Both the position numbers and the translations under genes were made by a program. From DATEPR01 sp036503065 (lineage in GTDB: Bacteria > Actinomycetota > Actinomycetes > Mycobacteriales > Pseudonocardiaceae), in contig DASXXM010000492.1 in the NCBI GenBank assembly GCA_036503065.1, forward strand, positions 1-22,575: 22,575 nt of DNA, read 5' to 3'. Positions 15,397 through 22,436 of the stretch are shown here, piece by piece (within the stretch, counting starts at the first letter, position 1; every line of letters begins with the position of its first letter). The notes beneath the pieces are model-generated. The model saw only the letters and a list, made by a program, of their open reading frames with translations, was not told the DNA's origin and searched no databases.

Positions 15397-16380
15397 ATGC
15401 CCTCGGTGCAACTGGACACCCACGCGCGGCGCTACCGGATGATCCGGCTGATCCGCGAGTTCGAACTGCGGGCACTCGACCTGGTCAAGGCGGGCGAGAT
15501 CGTCGGCGGCATCCACCCCTACATCGGGCAGGAAGCCGTCGCCGTCGGGGTGTGCGCGGCACTGCGTGCCGACGACCTGATCACCAGCACGCACCGCGGG
15601 CACGGGCACGTACTGGCCAAGGGCGCCGATCCGGCCAGGATGCTGGCCGAGCTCGCCGGCCGTGCCACGGGGTTGAACCGGGGGCGGGGCGGTTCCATGC
15701 ACGCCGCCGACGTCGGTCTCGGCATTCTCGGGGCCAACGGGATCGTCGGCGCGAGCGCCCCGATCAGCGTCGGCGCCGCGTGGGCGGCCCACCAGGCCGG
15801 CACCGGCCAGGTGGTGGCGACGTTCTTCGGCGACGGTGCGCTCAACCAGGGTGTGTTGCTGGAGGCCATGAACCTGGCCGCGCTGTGGCGGCTGCCGGTG
15901 CTGTTCGTGTGCGAGAACAACGGCTACGCCACCACCATGCCGATCAGCGCGGCGGTCGCCGGCACCGTGGTCGGCCGCGCGCAGGCGTTCGGCATCCCGG
16001 CGGTCACGGTGGACGGCATGGACGTCGACGCCGTGCTCGCCGCTGCCGGCCAGGCCGTCGCGCTGGCTCGCGGCGGGGGCGGCCCGAGTTTCCTCGAATG
16101 CTCGACCTACCGGTTCGAGGGCCACCACACCATGGAGAAGAACTTCCGGCTGGCCTACCGCAGCGAGGCGGAGATCGACAGCTGGCGGCTGCGCGACCCG
16201 CTCACCCGCGCCGCCGCCGGGCTCCCCACCGAGGCACGGGAACGGATCGACGCGGAGATCGAGGACCTGCTCACCGAGGCGGTGCGCTTCGCACTGAACA
16301 GCCCGCACCCCGATCCGGCCGGCGCGCAGGACTACCTCTACGCCAGCGGACTTCGTGGCCGGCCCGGGTGGTCGGCATGA
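15397..16380 (+). CDS. Thiamine-diphosphate-dependent dehydrogenase E1 component, alpha subunit
   Basis: 327 residues from ATG 15397 (GGCGG about 11 nt upstream); GTG 15385 would add four residues. It matches the alpha subunit of pyruvate/branched-chain/acetoin dehydrogenase-type E1. The ThDP motif is GDG at 145-147 and NN at 174-175 (GDG-x26-NN), with HRGHGHVLAKGADPARML, NRGRGGSMH and the TYRFEGHHTMEKN loop. It decarboxylates a 2-oxo acid and holds the acyl or hydroxyalkyl group on ThDP together with the beta subunit. The TGA overlaps the next ATG (ATGA). No lipoyl E2 or flavin E3 gene lies in the window, so it may act on its own, for example as an acyloin-type C-C ligase, or borrow E2/E3 from elsewhere. 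Confidence 0.9.
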   Translation: MPSVQLDTHARRYRMIRLIREFELRALDLVKAGEIVGGIHPYIGQEAVAVGVCAALRADDLITSTHRGHGHVLAKGADPARMLAELAGRATGLNRGRGGSMHAADVGLGILGANGIVGASAPISVGAAWAAHQAGTGQVVATFFGDGALNQGVLLEAMNLAALWRLPVLFVCENNGYATTMPISAAVAGTVVGRAQAFGIPAVTVDGMDVDAVLAAAGQAVALARGGGGPSFLECSTYRFEGHHTMEKNFRLAYRSEAEIDSWRLRDPLTRAAAGLPTEARERIDAEIEDLLTEAVRFALNSPHPDPAGAQDYLYASGLRGRPGWSA

Positions 16381-17342
16381 GAAAACTCTCCTACGCCAAG
16401 GCTTTGAACATGGCACTGGCCGACGAACTGGCCGACGATCCGGCGGTGTGCGTGTTCGGAGAGGACATCGTGGCCGGCATGGCCGGGCTGACTCTCGGGC
16501 TGCACAAGAGGTTCGGTTCCGCGCGGATCGTGGACACACCGCTGTCCGAGCAGGGCTTCGCCGGCATGGCCATCGGTGCCGCACTGGCCGGCCGCAGGCC
16601 GGTGATCGAGTTCCAGATACCGTCGCTGCTGTTCCTGGTGTTCGAACAGATCGCCAACCAGGCCCACAAGCTGTCGCTGATGACCGGCGGTCAGCTGTCC
16701 GTGCCGGTGACCTACGTGGTGCCGTCGTCCGGGTCGCGGGACGGCTGGGCCGGTCAGCACTCCGACCACCCCTACAGCCTGCTCGCGCACGTCGGTGTGA
16801 AGACGGTCGTACCGGCACTGCCGTCCGACGCCTACGGCCTGCTCCGCGCCGCCATCCAGGACCCCGACCCGACCGTGGTGTTCGCACCGGCGTCCGCGAT
16901 GGGCAGCCGCGAGGCGGTGAACATCGACGAACTGGCGCCGGTGCCGCTCGGTTCGGCGCGGGTGCACCGACCCGGCACGGACGTCACCGTGGTCGCGTTG
17001 GGGCACCTGGTATCGGACGCGCTCGCGGTGGCCGACGAACTGGCGGGCGAGGTCTCCGTCGAGGTGTTCGACCCGCGCACGGTCTACCCGTTCGACTGGG
17101 CCGCACTGGCCACGTCGGTCACGAAGACCGGCCGGCTGGTGGTGATCGACGACTCCAACCGGATGTGCGGGTTCGCCGCGGAGATCCTGGCCGGCGCCGC
17201 GGAAGCGCTGCCGCTGGTCGCCCCGCCACGGCGGGTCACCCGCCCGGACGGCGCCGTGCTGCCGTTCGCCCGCCAGCTCGACCACGCCGTCCAGCCCCAA
17301 CCCGAACAGCTCACCGCCGCGATCCGCGCCGTCATGACATAA
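16377..17342 (+). CDS. Thiamine-diphosphate-dependent dehydrogenase E1 component, beta subunit
   Basis: 321 residues starting at ATG 16377, which overlaps the alpha-subunit stop by 4 nt and implies 1:1 coupled translation. Typical beta-subunit features are FGEDIVAGMAGLTLGLHKRF, DTPLSEQGFAGMAIGAALAG, RPVIEFQ with FEQIANQAHK, the conserved His region GWAGQHSDHP, and GVKTVVPALPSDAYGLL. Beta subunits contribute to the ThDP site and substrate channel at the alpha-beta interface. The length is normal and no lesion is seen. The nitroreductase-like gene follows after 9 nt, so these three form one transcription unit. Substrate (pyruvate, branched 2-oxo acid or another) cannot be read. Confidence 0.9.
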   Translation: MRKLSYAKALNMALADELADDPAVCVFGEDIVAGMAGLTLGLHKRFGSARIVDTPLSEQGFAGMAIGAALAGRRPVIEFQIPSLLFLVFEQIANQAHKLSLMTGGQLSVPVTYVVPSSGSRDGWAGQHSDHPYSLLAHVGVKTVVPALPSDAYGLLRAAIQDPDPTVVFAPASAMGSREAVNIDELAPVPLGSARVHRPGTDVTVVALGHLVSDALAVADELAGEVSVEVFDPRTVYPFDWAALATSVTKTGRLVVIDDSNRMCGFAAEILAGAAEALPLVAPPRRVTRPDGAVLPFARQLDHAVQPQPEQLTAAIRAVMT

Positions 17343-17351
17343 GGTAAAAAG

Positions 17352-17936
17352 ATGGAGTTTCAGGACGTGGTGCGGCGCAGGCGCATGGTGCGGAAGTTCA
17401 GCGACGAGCCCGTGTCCGATGAGAGCATCCGGCGGATCATGCGCAACGCGCTGCGTGGGCCGTCCGCCGGCTTCTCGCAGGGCCAGGCGTTCCTGGTGTT
17501 GCAGGGCGACGACGTGCGGCGGTTCAACGACGTGGTCGAGTGCTGGACGCTGGACACCGCCAAAGCCGCGCCGGTGCTCGTGATCCCGTTCGCCGTGAAG
17601 GACGTCTACCTCGACCGGTACGCCGAGCAGGACAAAGGGTGGACCGATCGCAGCGAGGACCACTGGCCGGTGCCCTTCTGGTACATCGACACCGGCATGG
17701 CCGTGCTGCTGATCCTGCAGACCGTGGTGGACGAAGGGCTCGGCGCGGTGTACTTCGGCATCGGCGAGGAGGACTTCGACAAGGTGCGCGCCGAATTCGG
17801 CGTGCCCGCCAGCCACGTGCCGATCGGCGCGATCGCGATCGGTCACGGCGACGACGCCCAGATCTCCGACGGCGCCTCGCCTGCCACGCGCGGGCGCAAG
17901 CCGGACAGCGAGACAGTCCACTTCGGACGCTGGTAG
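17352..17936 (+). CDS. Nitroreductase-like FMN oxidoreductase
   Basis: 194 residues from ATG 17352 behind ATAAGGTAAAAAG. The start VVRRRRMVRKFSDEPVSDESIRRIMRNALRGPSAGFSQGQAFLVL is the classic nitroreductase fold entry, where the Arg-rich segment contacts FMN phosphate. FWYIDTGMAVLLILQTVVDEGLGAVYFG is the dimer and flavin-contacting helix. Such proteins reduce or dehydrogenate quinones, nitro groups, enones or oxazoline/thiazoline rings using NAD(P)H or FMN. It is the last gene of the plus-strand block and may tailor the product. Its terminal TGG-TAG lies inside a perfect palindrome shared with the convergent gene. Confidence 0.85.
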   Translation: MEFQDVVRRRRMVRKFSDEPVSDESIRRIMRNALRGPSAGFSQGQAFLVLQGDDVRRFNDVVECWTLDTAKAAPVLVIPFAVKDVYLDRYAEQDKGWTDRSEDHWPVPFWYIDTGMAVLLILQTVVDEGLGAVYFGIGEEDFDKVRAEFGVPASHVPIGAIAIGHGDDAQISDGASPATRGRKPDSETVHFGRW

Positions 17937-17948
17937 GCGCCTACCAGC
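17929..17948. terminator. Perfect 20-bp palindrome holding both convergent stop codons
   Basis: GCTGGTAGGC is followed directly by its reverse complement GCCTACCAGC. The TAG of the nitroreductase (17934-17936) and the TAG of the opposing membrane protein (17941-17943 on the minus strand) lie symmetrically in it, and each protein ends in Trp. With a GCGC loop it forms an 8-bp hairpin. With only 4 nt between genes it is the only terminator candidate, though it lacks a T-run. Confidence 0.5.
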
Positions 17949-18777
17949 CACCGTTGAAGAAGGCCGCGAGCGCGGGAGCCGGGTCCGCCGCGACGCCCAC
18001 GTTCGCCGCAACGACAACGATCAAGACCAGCGCCGACAGGACCGAGAGACCACCCAACGACCCCAGCACGCTCCTCGTCCACCGGTCTCCCACTGCCCTG
18101 AACCGCCGCCACGACACCACGCTCATGCCGACCAGGACGAGTGCCACGATCCCGGCGAGCACGGCCAGGACGGCGTGGTACCGGGCGAAATCGCTGACCA
18201 TCACCTCGAGGGCAGGCGAGGTTCGGCCACCAGCGCTCAACTGCTGCCTGACCTGATCGACCGCACTCGTGAGCCGTCCATTGCCCGCGCCAAGCGGCAG
18301 CATCGTTATCAGCGAGCTGAAAGGCACGATCGCGCCCTGGATGTTGACCGTCACCAGCACCGCGGAGGCCAGCGCGAGCATCAGGACGAGAAACCAGCCC
18401 GACGCGAGAACGGCTTTCCTGCCCGGCCCGAACTCACCGGCCCCGAGTAAGCCTTTCCAGAGACGAACGGCGAGCGCGACGAGCACGATCAGCAGGAGCG
18501 CGGCGATCCCCGCCTTGGCCACGTGGTAACCGGACCAGTAGTCGGTGACCCGCGCCAAGTTCCCGGGGAAACTCCGGTTACCGGAGTCCCAGTAGTCGAC
18601 GAATGCCGAGCGCAGGGCACTGACAATGGCAGGCTGATCGGCGAAACCGCCGCCCGGCCGGATCGCCGCCAGCGCGAGCGGGCCGACGACGAACGCGACG
18701 CCGAGGGCCACGGTGAGGGCGCCGAACACAGCGAGCGCGCGACCGGAGATGGCGGTGGATCGGGACAGGGCTGTCAT
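17941..18777 (-). CDS. Multi-pass membrane protein of unknown function
   Basis: 278 residues from ATG 18777, chosen because AAGGATC precedes it by about 9 nt; longer in-frame starts up to 18849 lack such a site. Hydrophobic segments occur at about residues 15-40, 87-106, 120-144, 199-220 and 240-265, giving roughly five helices. The largest loop (about 41-80, with ALRSAFVDYWDSGNRSFPGN) lies between helices 1 and 2, and another (~145-195) carries IVPFSSLITMLPLGAG. No transporter signature is recognisable. Leu110 is a TTA codon (18448-18450). It starts 85 nt after the TIGR03086 gene on the same strand and may belong to that operon or have its own promoter. Coding status is firm, function unknown. 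Confidence 0.8.
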   Translation of the reverse strand: MTALSRSTAISGRALAVFGALTVALGVAFVVGPLALAAIRPGGGFADQPAIVSALRSAFVDYWDSGNRSFPGNLARVTDYWSGYHVAKAGIAALLLIVLVALAVRLWKGLLGAGEFGPGRKAVLASGWFLVLMLALASAVLVTVNIQGAIVPFSSLITMLPLGAGNGRLTSAVDQVRQQLSAGGRTSPALEVMVSDFARYHAVLAVLAGIVALVLVGMSVVSWRRFRAVGDRWTRSVLGSLGGLSVLSALVLIVVVAANVGVAADPAPALAAFFNGGW

Positions 18778-18862
18778 GCCGATGATCCTTGCGCCCCGGT
18801 GATCGTCGGTCACTGGGGTTACCACCCGAGTTGAGGTGTGGCCAGCCACACCCCGAGCCTGG

Positions 18863-19444
18863 TCAGTGCGGCCAATGTGGTGAGCGGCCGAGGAAGCCGA
18901 GCATCCGGGCCTGCGGCGACGCGTCCGGCGGAACCGTCACCTGCTCGCTGAAGGGCGCGCCCGGTCCCCACGAGCCCTGCGGCCAGCGCCGGCCCATTTC
19001 CAGGACGGCCGCGCACAGGTCGGCATCCGGTTCGTCGGGGGCACCGATGGCCCGCGCGACATCCCAGCCGTGCGTGAGGTAGTCGACGAAGTGCATGCCG
19101 ATCGCGACCGACGCCGGGTAGGAACCGAAGCCGTGCACGTCGAACCTGTGGTCCAGCACGCCATCGGCCGCGAACGCGGCGTGGACCCGTTGCGCGGACT
19201 TCTGGTACTCGCCGACCACGTCGTCGCCGACCGTGCGACCCGTCCAGACGTCGGCATCCGCCGGCTGTTCTTCTGCCGCGTCCGCGAAGCCGTTGTTGTT
19301 GCCCGTCATGTGGACCAGCAGCTCGCGCAGTGTCCACTCGGCACACGGCGTCGGACTGTCTAGCTGGTCGCCGGTGACCCGCGCGACCAACCGTTGCGAC
19401 CACCGCAGCGCGCGGGTGTCGTTGTCGCGGATGTCCATGGTCAT
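18863..19444 (-). CDS. TIGR03086-type protein of the mycothiol-dependent maleylpyruvate isomerase superfamily
   Basis: 193 residues from ATG 19444, which overlaps the upstream stop as ATGA; ATG 19438 is the alternative and is better spaced from GGAGG. The DinB-type four-helix bundle is clear: LDSPTPCAEWTLRELLVHMTG (the His is a metal-ligand candidate), then HFVDYLTHGWDVARAIG with the further family His residues, and a C-terminal FSEQVTVPPDASPQARMLGFLGR. Members bind a divalent metal and some use mycothiol as co-substrate for isomerisation or thiol transfer. It is the last member of a translationally coupled set with the P450 and the two KAS III-like proteins, so it could carry out thiol-dependent tailoring or protection. 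Family certain, reaction unknown. Confidence 0.85.
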   Translation of the reverse strand: MTMDIRDNDTRALRWSQRLVARVTGDQLDSPTPCAEWTLRELLVHMTGNNNGFADAAEEQPADADVWTGRTVGDDVVGEYQKSAQRVHAAFAADGVLDHRFDVHGFGSYPASVAIGMHFVDYLTHGWDVARAIGAPDEPDADLCAAVLEMGRRWPQGSWGPGAPFSEQVTVPPDASPQARMLGFLGRSPHWPH

Positions 19445-20229
19445 CTTCCTCCGAGGTCGATCGCGGCCACCGAGAGCAGGCCGACGGTGGGGTCGTGGTC
19501 GGCGAGCACGACGCGCTTCCCAAGGGCAGCCCAACTGTCCAGGCCGGCCGCCAGTTCCCACCACAGGCCGGTGAGCGGCAGGTCGGCCGACGCGCGCAGC
19601 ACGACCGGATCATCGTGGCCCGCGCACAGGCTGTCCAGCTCGGCATCGAGTGCGGCGCCGTCGGCAACGCCGACGTGCTGGCGCACGGTGATCGTCGTGG
19701 TGGGGCCGGCTTCGAGCAGCAACGCCACCGCGGTGTGCCGGTCGGGCAGGCGCACCGGGGTGATCGGCTCGTAGTGCAGGGTCGACTGCTCGACGACGAG
19801 CAGCAGGGCCCGTGCGCAGACACCGCTGCGCGCGTAGGCGTCCAGTAGCCGCAGTGCGGTGAACGGGGCGGCGGAACCCTGGTCGCACACTGCGAACGCC
19901 AGTGGCGCACCGGGAACGCGACTGCCCAGGTAGGTCGCGGTGGCGCGGCCGGGACGCACGTCGTGCATCCGCTCGGCCAGGACGAGCACGTCGATCGGCC
20001 GGCCGTCGTCCAGCGCATCGAGCAGTGGTTCGGCCATCTCTCCGTGGCTGTGGCCGGATGTGAACGGCGCCGGGCGCAACCGGACCCCGAACGGACGGCC
20101 CATGTCGGCCAGGTAGCCGGGCAGCGTCGGCTCCCTGGCGAGCGGGGAGTGCTCGTCGAAGGCTCGGTACGCGGCGCGCACGAGGGTGAGGCGGGTGGGG
20201 TCGGCCGCGTTCGGGCTGGTGGTGAACAT
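19441..20229 (-). CDS. KAS III/thiolase-fold companion lacking the catalytic triad
   Basis: 262 residues from ATG 20229, whose A is the last base of the KAS III stop (TGATG). The layout follows a KAS III N-terminal half: RPIDVLVLAERMHDV, then an elbow segment AVCDQGSAAPFTALRLLDAY, then ARALLLVVEQSTLHYEP and HTAVALLLEAG, with a C-terminal KRVVLADHDPTVGLLSVAAIDL. At the nucleophile position Ser119 stands where active KAS III has Cys, and no HxxN or GNTS equivalents are visible, so it is probably catalytically silent and about 50-70 residues shorter than normal. Tight coupling to the intact enzyme suggests a heteromer analogous to a chain-length-factor arrangement. Thiolase-fold assignment is my inference from pattern, not from a database match. 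Confidence 0.65.
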   Translation of the reverse strand: MFTTSPNAADPTRLTLVRAAYRAFDEHSPLAREPTLPGYLADMGRPFGVRLRPAPFTSGHSHGEMAEPLLDALDDGRPIDVLVLAERMHDVRPGRATATYLGSRVPGAPLAFAVCDQGSAAPFTALRLLDAYARSGVCARALLLVVEQSTLHYEPITPVRLPDRHTAVALLLEAGPTTTITVRQHVGVADGAALDAELDSLCAGHDDPVVLRASADLPLTGLWWELAAGLDSWAALGKRVVLADHDPTVGLLSVAAIDLGGR

Positions 20230-21164
20230 CAGTGTTGGAAGACCATCGCGGCGAAGGTGGCGCCGTAGCCCGCGGCCGCGGCCAGGTAGACGGTGCCGGT
20301 GTCCAACAGGTTTCGCGCCACGGCTAGACGGTAGTTGACGAACAGGTCGGCGGCGAACGCGTGGCCGGCCAGCGCCACGTTGTCCAGCAGCACGCGGTCG
20401 ACCGGAAACTCGAGCTGGGCGCACACGCGCTGCCAGGACACGACGTTCACGTTGTGCGGCAACAACAGCGCGATGTCCGACAGGCGCAGGCCGGCCGCTG
20501 TCACCGCGGCGTTGATCACGTCGCAGAGCGTGCCGCGATACGCCTTGGCGAAGCGCGCGGCATGGTCGGTCACGCCGGGCGCCCAGTGGTCCAGATCGCC
20601 GCGCTGCTCGCACGCGTAGCCGAGCACCCGGTCGCGCTGTCCGTGTGCGGACACCAGGCAGGCGCCCGCGCCCTCGCCGAAGATCCGGGCCTCCGGGGGC
20701 AGTTCCGCGTCCTGCGTGAACACGGTCTCCCCCGCGACGACGAGCGCCAGCGCGTCCGGATCGCCGTCGGCGGCCAGCAGTCGTCCGGCCAGGTCGATCG
20801 CGAGCAGGTTGGTCACGCACGCGTGATGCGTCACCGTGAACGGGAGCGCGTGCCCGAGACCGACGCGATCGCACAGCTCGTGCACCGGGTTGACCGGGAA
20901 CGGCACGGCGACCGGCACGCCGCGGGCGTAGATCACGTACCGGACCAGCCGCTCGCGGCCGCGCAGTTCGGCCAGCGCGCGCACGGCGGACACCAGCAGG
21001 TCGGTGCCGGTCTCGCCGGGCGCCCGCCGCCGCACCTCGCGCATGCCGTACTTCCGTTGCAGGACTTGCACATGCGCCGGGCTGAGCAGCAGTTCGCCGG
21101 CCAGTTCGGCGATGGTCACTCGGTGGTCGGGCAGGTAGTCCGAGACGCCGGCCAGCGCGGTCAC
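20229..21164 (-). CDS. KAS III-like (FabH/CerJ-type) enzyme with altered active site
   Basis: 311 residues from GTG 21164, overlapping the P450 stop by 4 nt (GTGA). The fold is KAS III: the start TALAGVSDYLPDHRVTIAEL, nucleophile C116 in THHACVTNLLAIDLAG, FGEGAGACLVS, and H237 in LLPHNVNVVSW. The third catalytic position, Asn in the GNTS motif of condensing FabH enzymes, is occupied by H268 in LAGHAFAADLF. Changes at this site occur in KAS III relatives that act as acyltransferases (CerJ/ChlB-type) instead of condensing enzymes, so transfer of an acyl group from a carrier protein or CoA to an acceptor is a plausible activity. It could receive the chain from the KS-AT-ACP in this window. Fold certain, activity inferred. 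Confidence 0.85.
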   Translation of the reverse strand: MTALAGVSDYLPDHRVTIAELAGELLLSPAHVQVLQRKYGMREVRRRAPGETGTDLLVSAVRALAELRGRERLVRYVIYARGVPVAVPFPVNPVHELCDRVGLGHALPFTVTHHACVTNLLAIDLAGRLLAADGDPDALALVVAGETVFTQDAELPPEARIFGEGAGACLVSAHGQRDRVLGYACEQRGDLDHWAPGVTDHAARFAKAYRGTLCDVINAAVTAAGLRLSDIALLLPHNVNVVSWQRVCAQLEFPVDRVLLDNVALAGHAFAADLFVNYRLAVARNLLDTGTVYLAAAAGYGATFAAMVFQH

Positions 21165-22399
21165 CCGACGGTCACCGCCAACCGGTCGTAGCCGCGCAGC
21201 ATCAGCTTCTTCCGCTCCCCCGGCGTGCCGGACACCTTGATGCCGGGGAAACGCCGCAACACCATCGGCAGCGCGAGCTGACCCTCCAAACGGGACAGCG
21301 CGACCCCGAGGCAGTAGTGCACGCCGGAGCCGAAGGACAGCACCTGGTTGTCCGTGCGCATCGGATCGAACACGTCCGGCCAGGCGAACCGGCGTGGATC
21401 GCGGTTGGCCGCACCGAGCAGGACCAGTATCCGGCTGTTGACCGGAATCGGCGTGCCGTCGATCTCGGTATCCGCGGTGGCCCAACGGATGCTGAAGTGG
21501 GTCGGCGGCTCGTAGCGCAGGATCTCCTCCACGTAGGCGGGCGCGCGGTCGGGCTCGGCGAGCAGCGCGTCCCGCAGGTTCGGCCGGTCCAGCAGCAGGG
21601 TCAGTCCGTTGCCGATCAGGTGTGTCGTGGTGACGAAGCCCGCGTTGAACATGGTGAGCAGGTTGGCGATCAGGGTCTGGTCGGCCAGCCCGACCTCCTC
21701 CTGTTGCGCCACCAGCGCGGAGATCAGGTCGTCCCGCGGCTCCGCCCGACGGGCGGCCACGAGTTCGGCGAAGTACGCGGTGAGTTCGGCCGCGGCCTTG
21801 TCCGCCGCCCGCAGGTATCCCCACGCCCCGGCGCCGAGATCGAGGATCGCGCCGAACGCGCGCACCCGCTCGGGGAACCAGGGCCGGTCGGCCACCGGCA
21901 CGCCGAGCAGTTCGCCGATCACGTCGCTGGGCAGCGGCAGGGCGAACTCGGACATGAAGTCGACCGGTTCGCCGTCGGCGCCCAACTCCGCGAGCCGGTC
22001 CAGCCGCTGCTCGATCAGCCGGACGACCGCGGGCTCCAGCTTCGCGACCCGGCGCGCCGTGAACACCGTACTGAACACGCGCCGCACCCGGGCGTGGTCG
22101 GGACCGTCGGTGAAGAAGATCGACGACAGCAGCGTGCGCAGCGCCGGATGGTCCCGCCACGGTGCCGCGCGCCGGTCCGGATAGTCGGCGTCCATCACGT
22201 GGAACACCGGATCGCGCAGCACCTGGCTCGTCGCGTCGAAGCCGTGCACGATGAAGTCGAACTGTGGTTCCCCGCTGGCCACCCGGCACACCGTGCCGGC
22301 CTCGTGCAGGCGCTGGTAGTGCGGGAACGGGTCACGCCGTCCCGTTTCGGACAGCAGCGGCTTCAGCGAGACGGCGGGCACGACGGTGGACTCGGACAT
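21161..22399 (-). CDS. Cytochrome P450 (class I bacterial type)
   Basis: 412 residues from ATG 22399, preceded by two AGGA-containing repeats (GCAGGAAGCAGACCTG). Visible are FFTDGPDHARVRRVFSTVFT (C-helix contact to heme propionates), the I-helix MFNAGFVTTTHLIGNGL at 250-266, E292-x-x-R295, and the heme loop FGSGVHYCLG with axial C363. In the I-helix the acidic residue that normally precedes the conserved Thr (AGxE/D-T) is V256; T257-T258 remain. It needs a ferredoxin and reductase, none of which lie in the window. It heads a translationally coupled set with the KAS III-like pair and probably hydroxylates or otherwise oxidises the pathway product. Confidence 0.95.
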   Translation of the reverse strand: MSESTVVPAVSLKPLLSETGRRDPFPHYQRLHEAGTVCRVASGEPQFDFIVHGFDATSQVLRDPVFHVMDADYPDRRAAPWRDHPALRTLLSSIFFTDGPDHARVRRVFSTVFTARRVAKLEPAVVRLIEQRLDRLAELGADGEPVDFMSEFALPLPSDVIGELLGVPVADRPWFPERVRAFGAILDLGAGAWGYLRAADKAAAELTAYFAELVAARRAEPRDDLISALVAQQEEVGLADQTLIANLLTMFNAGFVTTTHLIGNGLTLLLDRPNLRDALLAEPDRAPAYVEEILRYEPPTHFSIRWATADTEIDGTPIPVNSRILVLLGAANRDPRRFAWPDVFDPMRTDNQVLSFGSGVHYCLGVALSRLEGQLALPMVLRRFPGIKVSGTPGERKKLMLRGYDRLAVTVG

Positions 22400-22405
22400 C
22401 AGGTC

Positions 22406-22436
22406 TGCTTCCTGCTTCCTGCTCAGTGTTGAGCAG
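22406..22436. repeat. Short repeat array in the P450 leader
   Basis: CTGCTTCCTGCTTCCTGCT is a 7-bp unit repeated about 2.6 times at 22405-22422, and CTGCTCA-GTGT-TGAGCAG (22419-22436) is a perfect 7-bp inverted repeat overlapping it. Read on the minus strand the first gives two successive AGGA sites ahead of ATG 22399. The hairpin sits across the end of the upstream ORF. Confidence 0.5.

Noticed and set aside
15348..16376. Long upstream extension of the E1 beta frame from ATG 15348
   Set aside because: It overlaps the E1 alpha gene throughout; the alpha frame has the ThDP motifs, and the beta homology begins only at the ATG at 16377.
21165..22289. Upstream extension of the KAS III-like frame to 22289
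   Set aside because: The extension is antisense-free shadow coding across the P450, whose own frame carries all P450 motifs; KAS III homology starts at GTG 21164.
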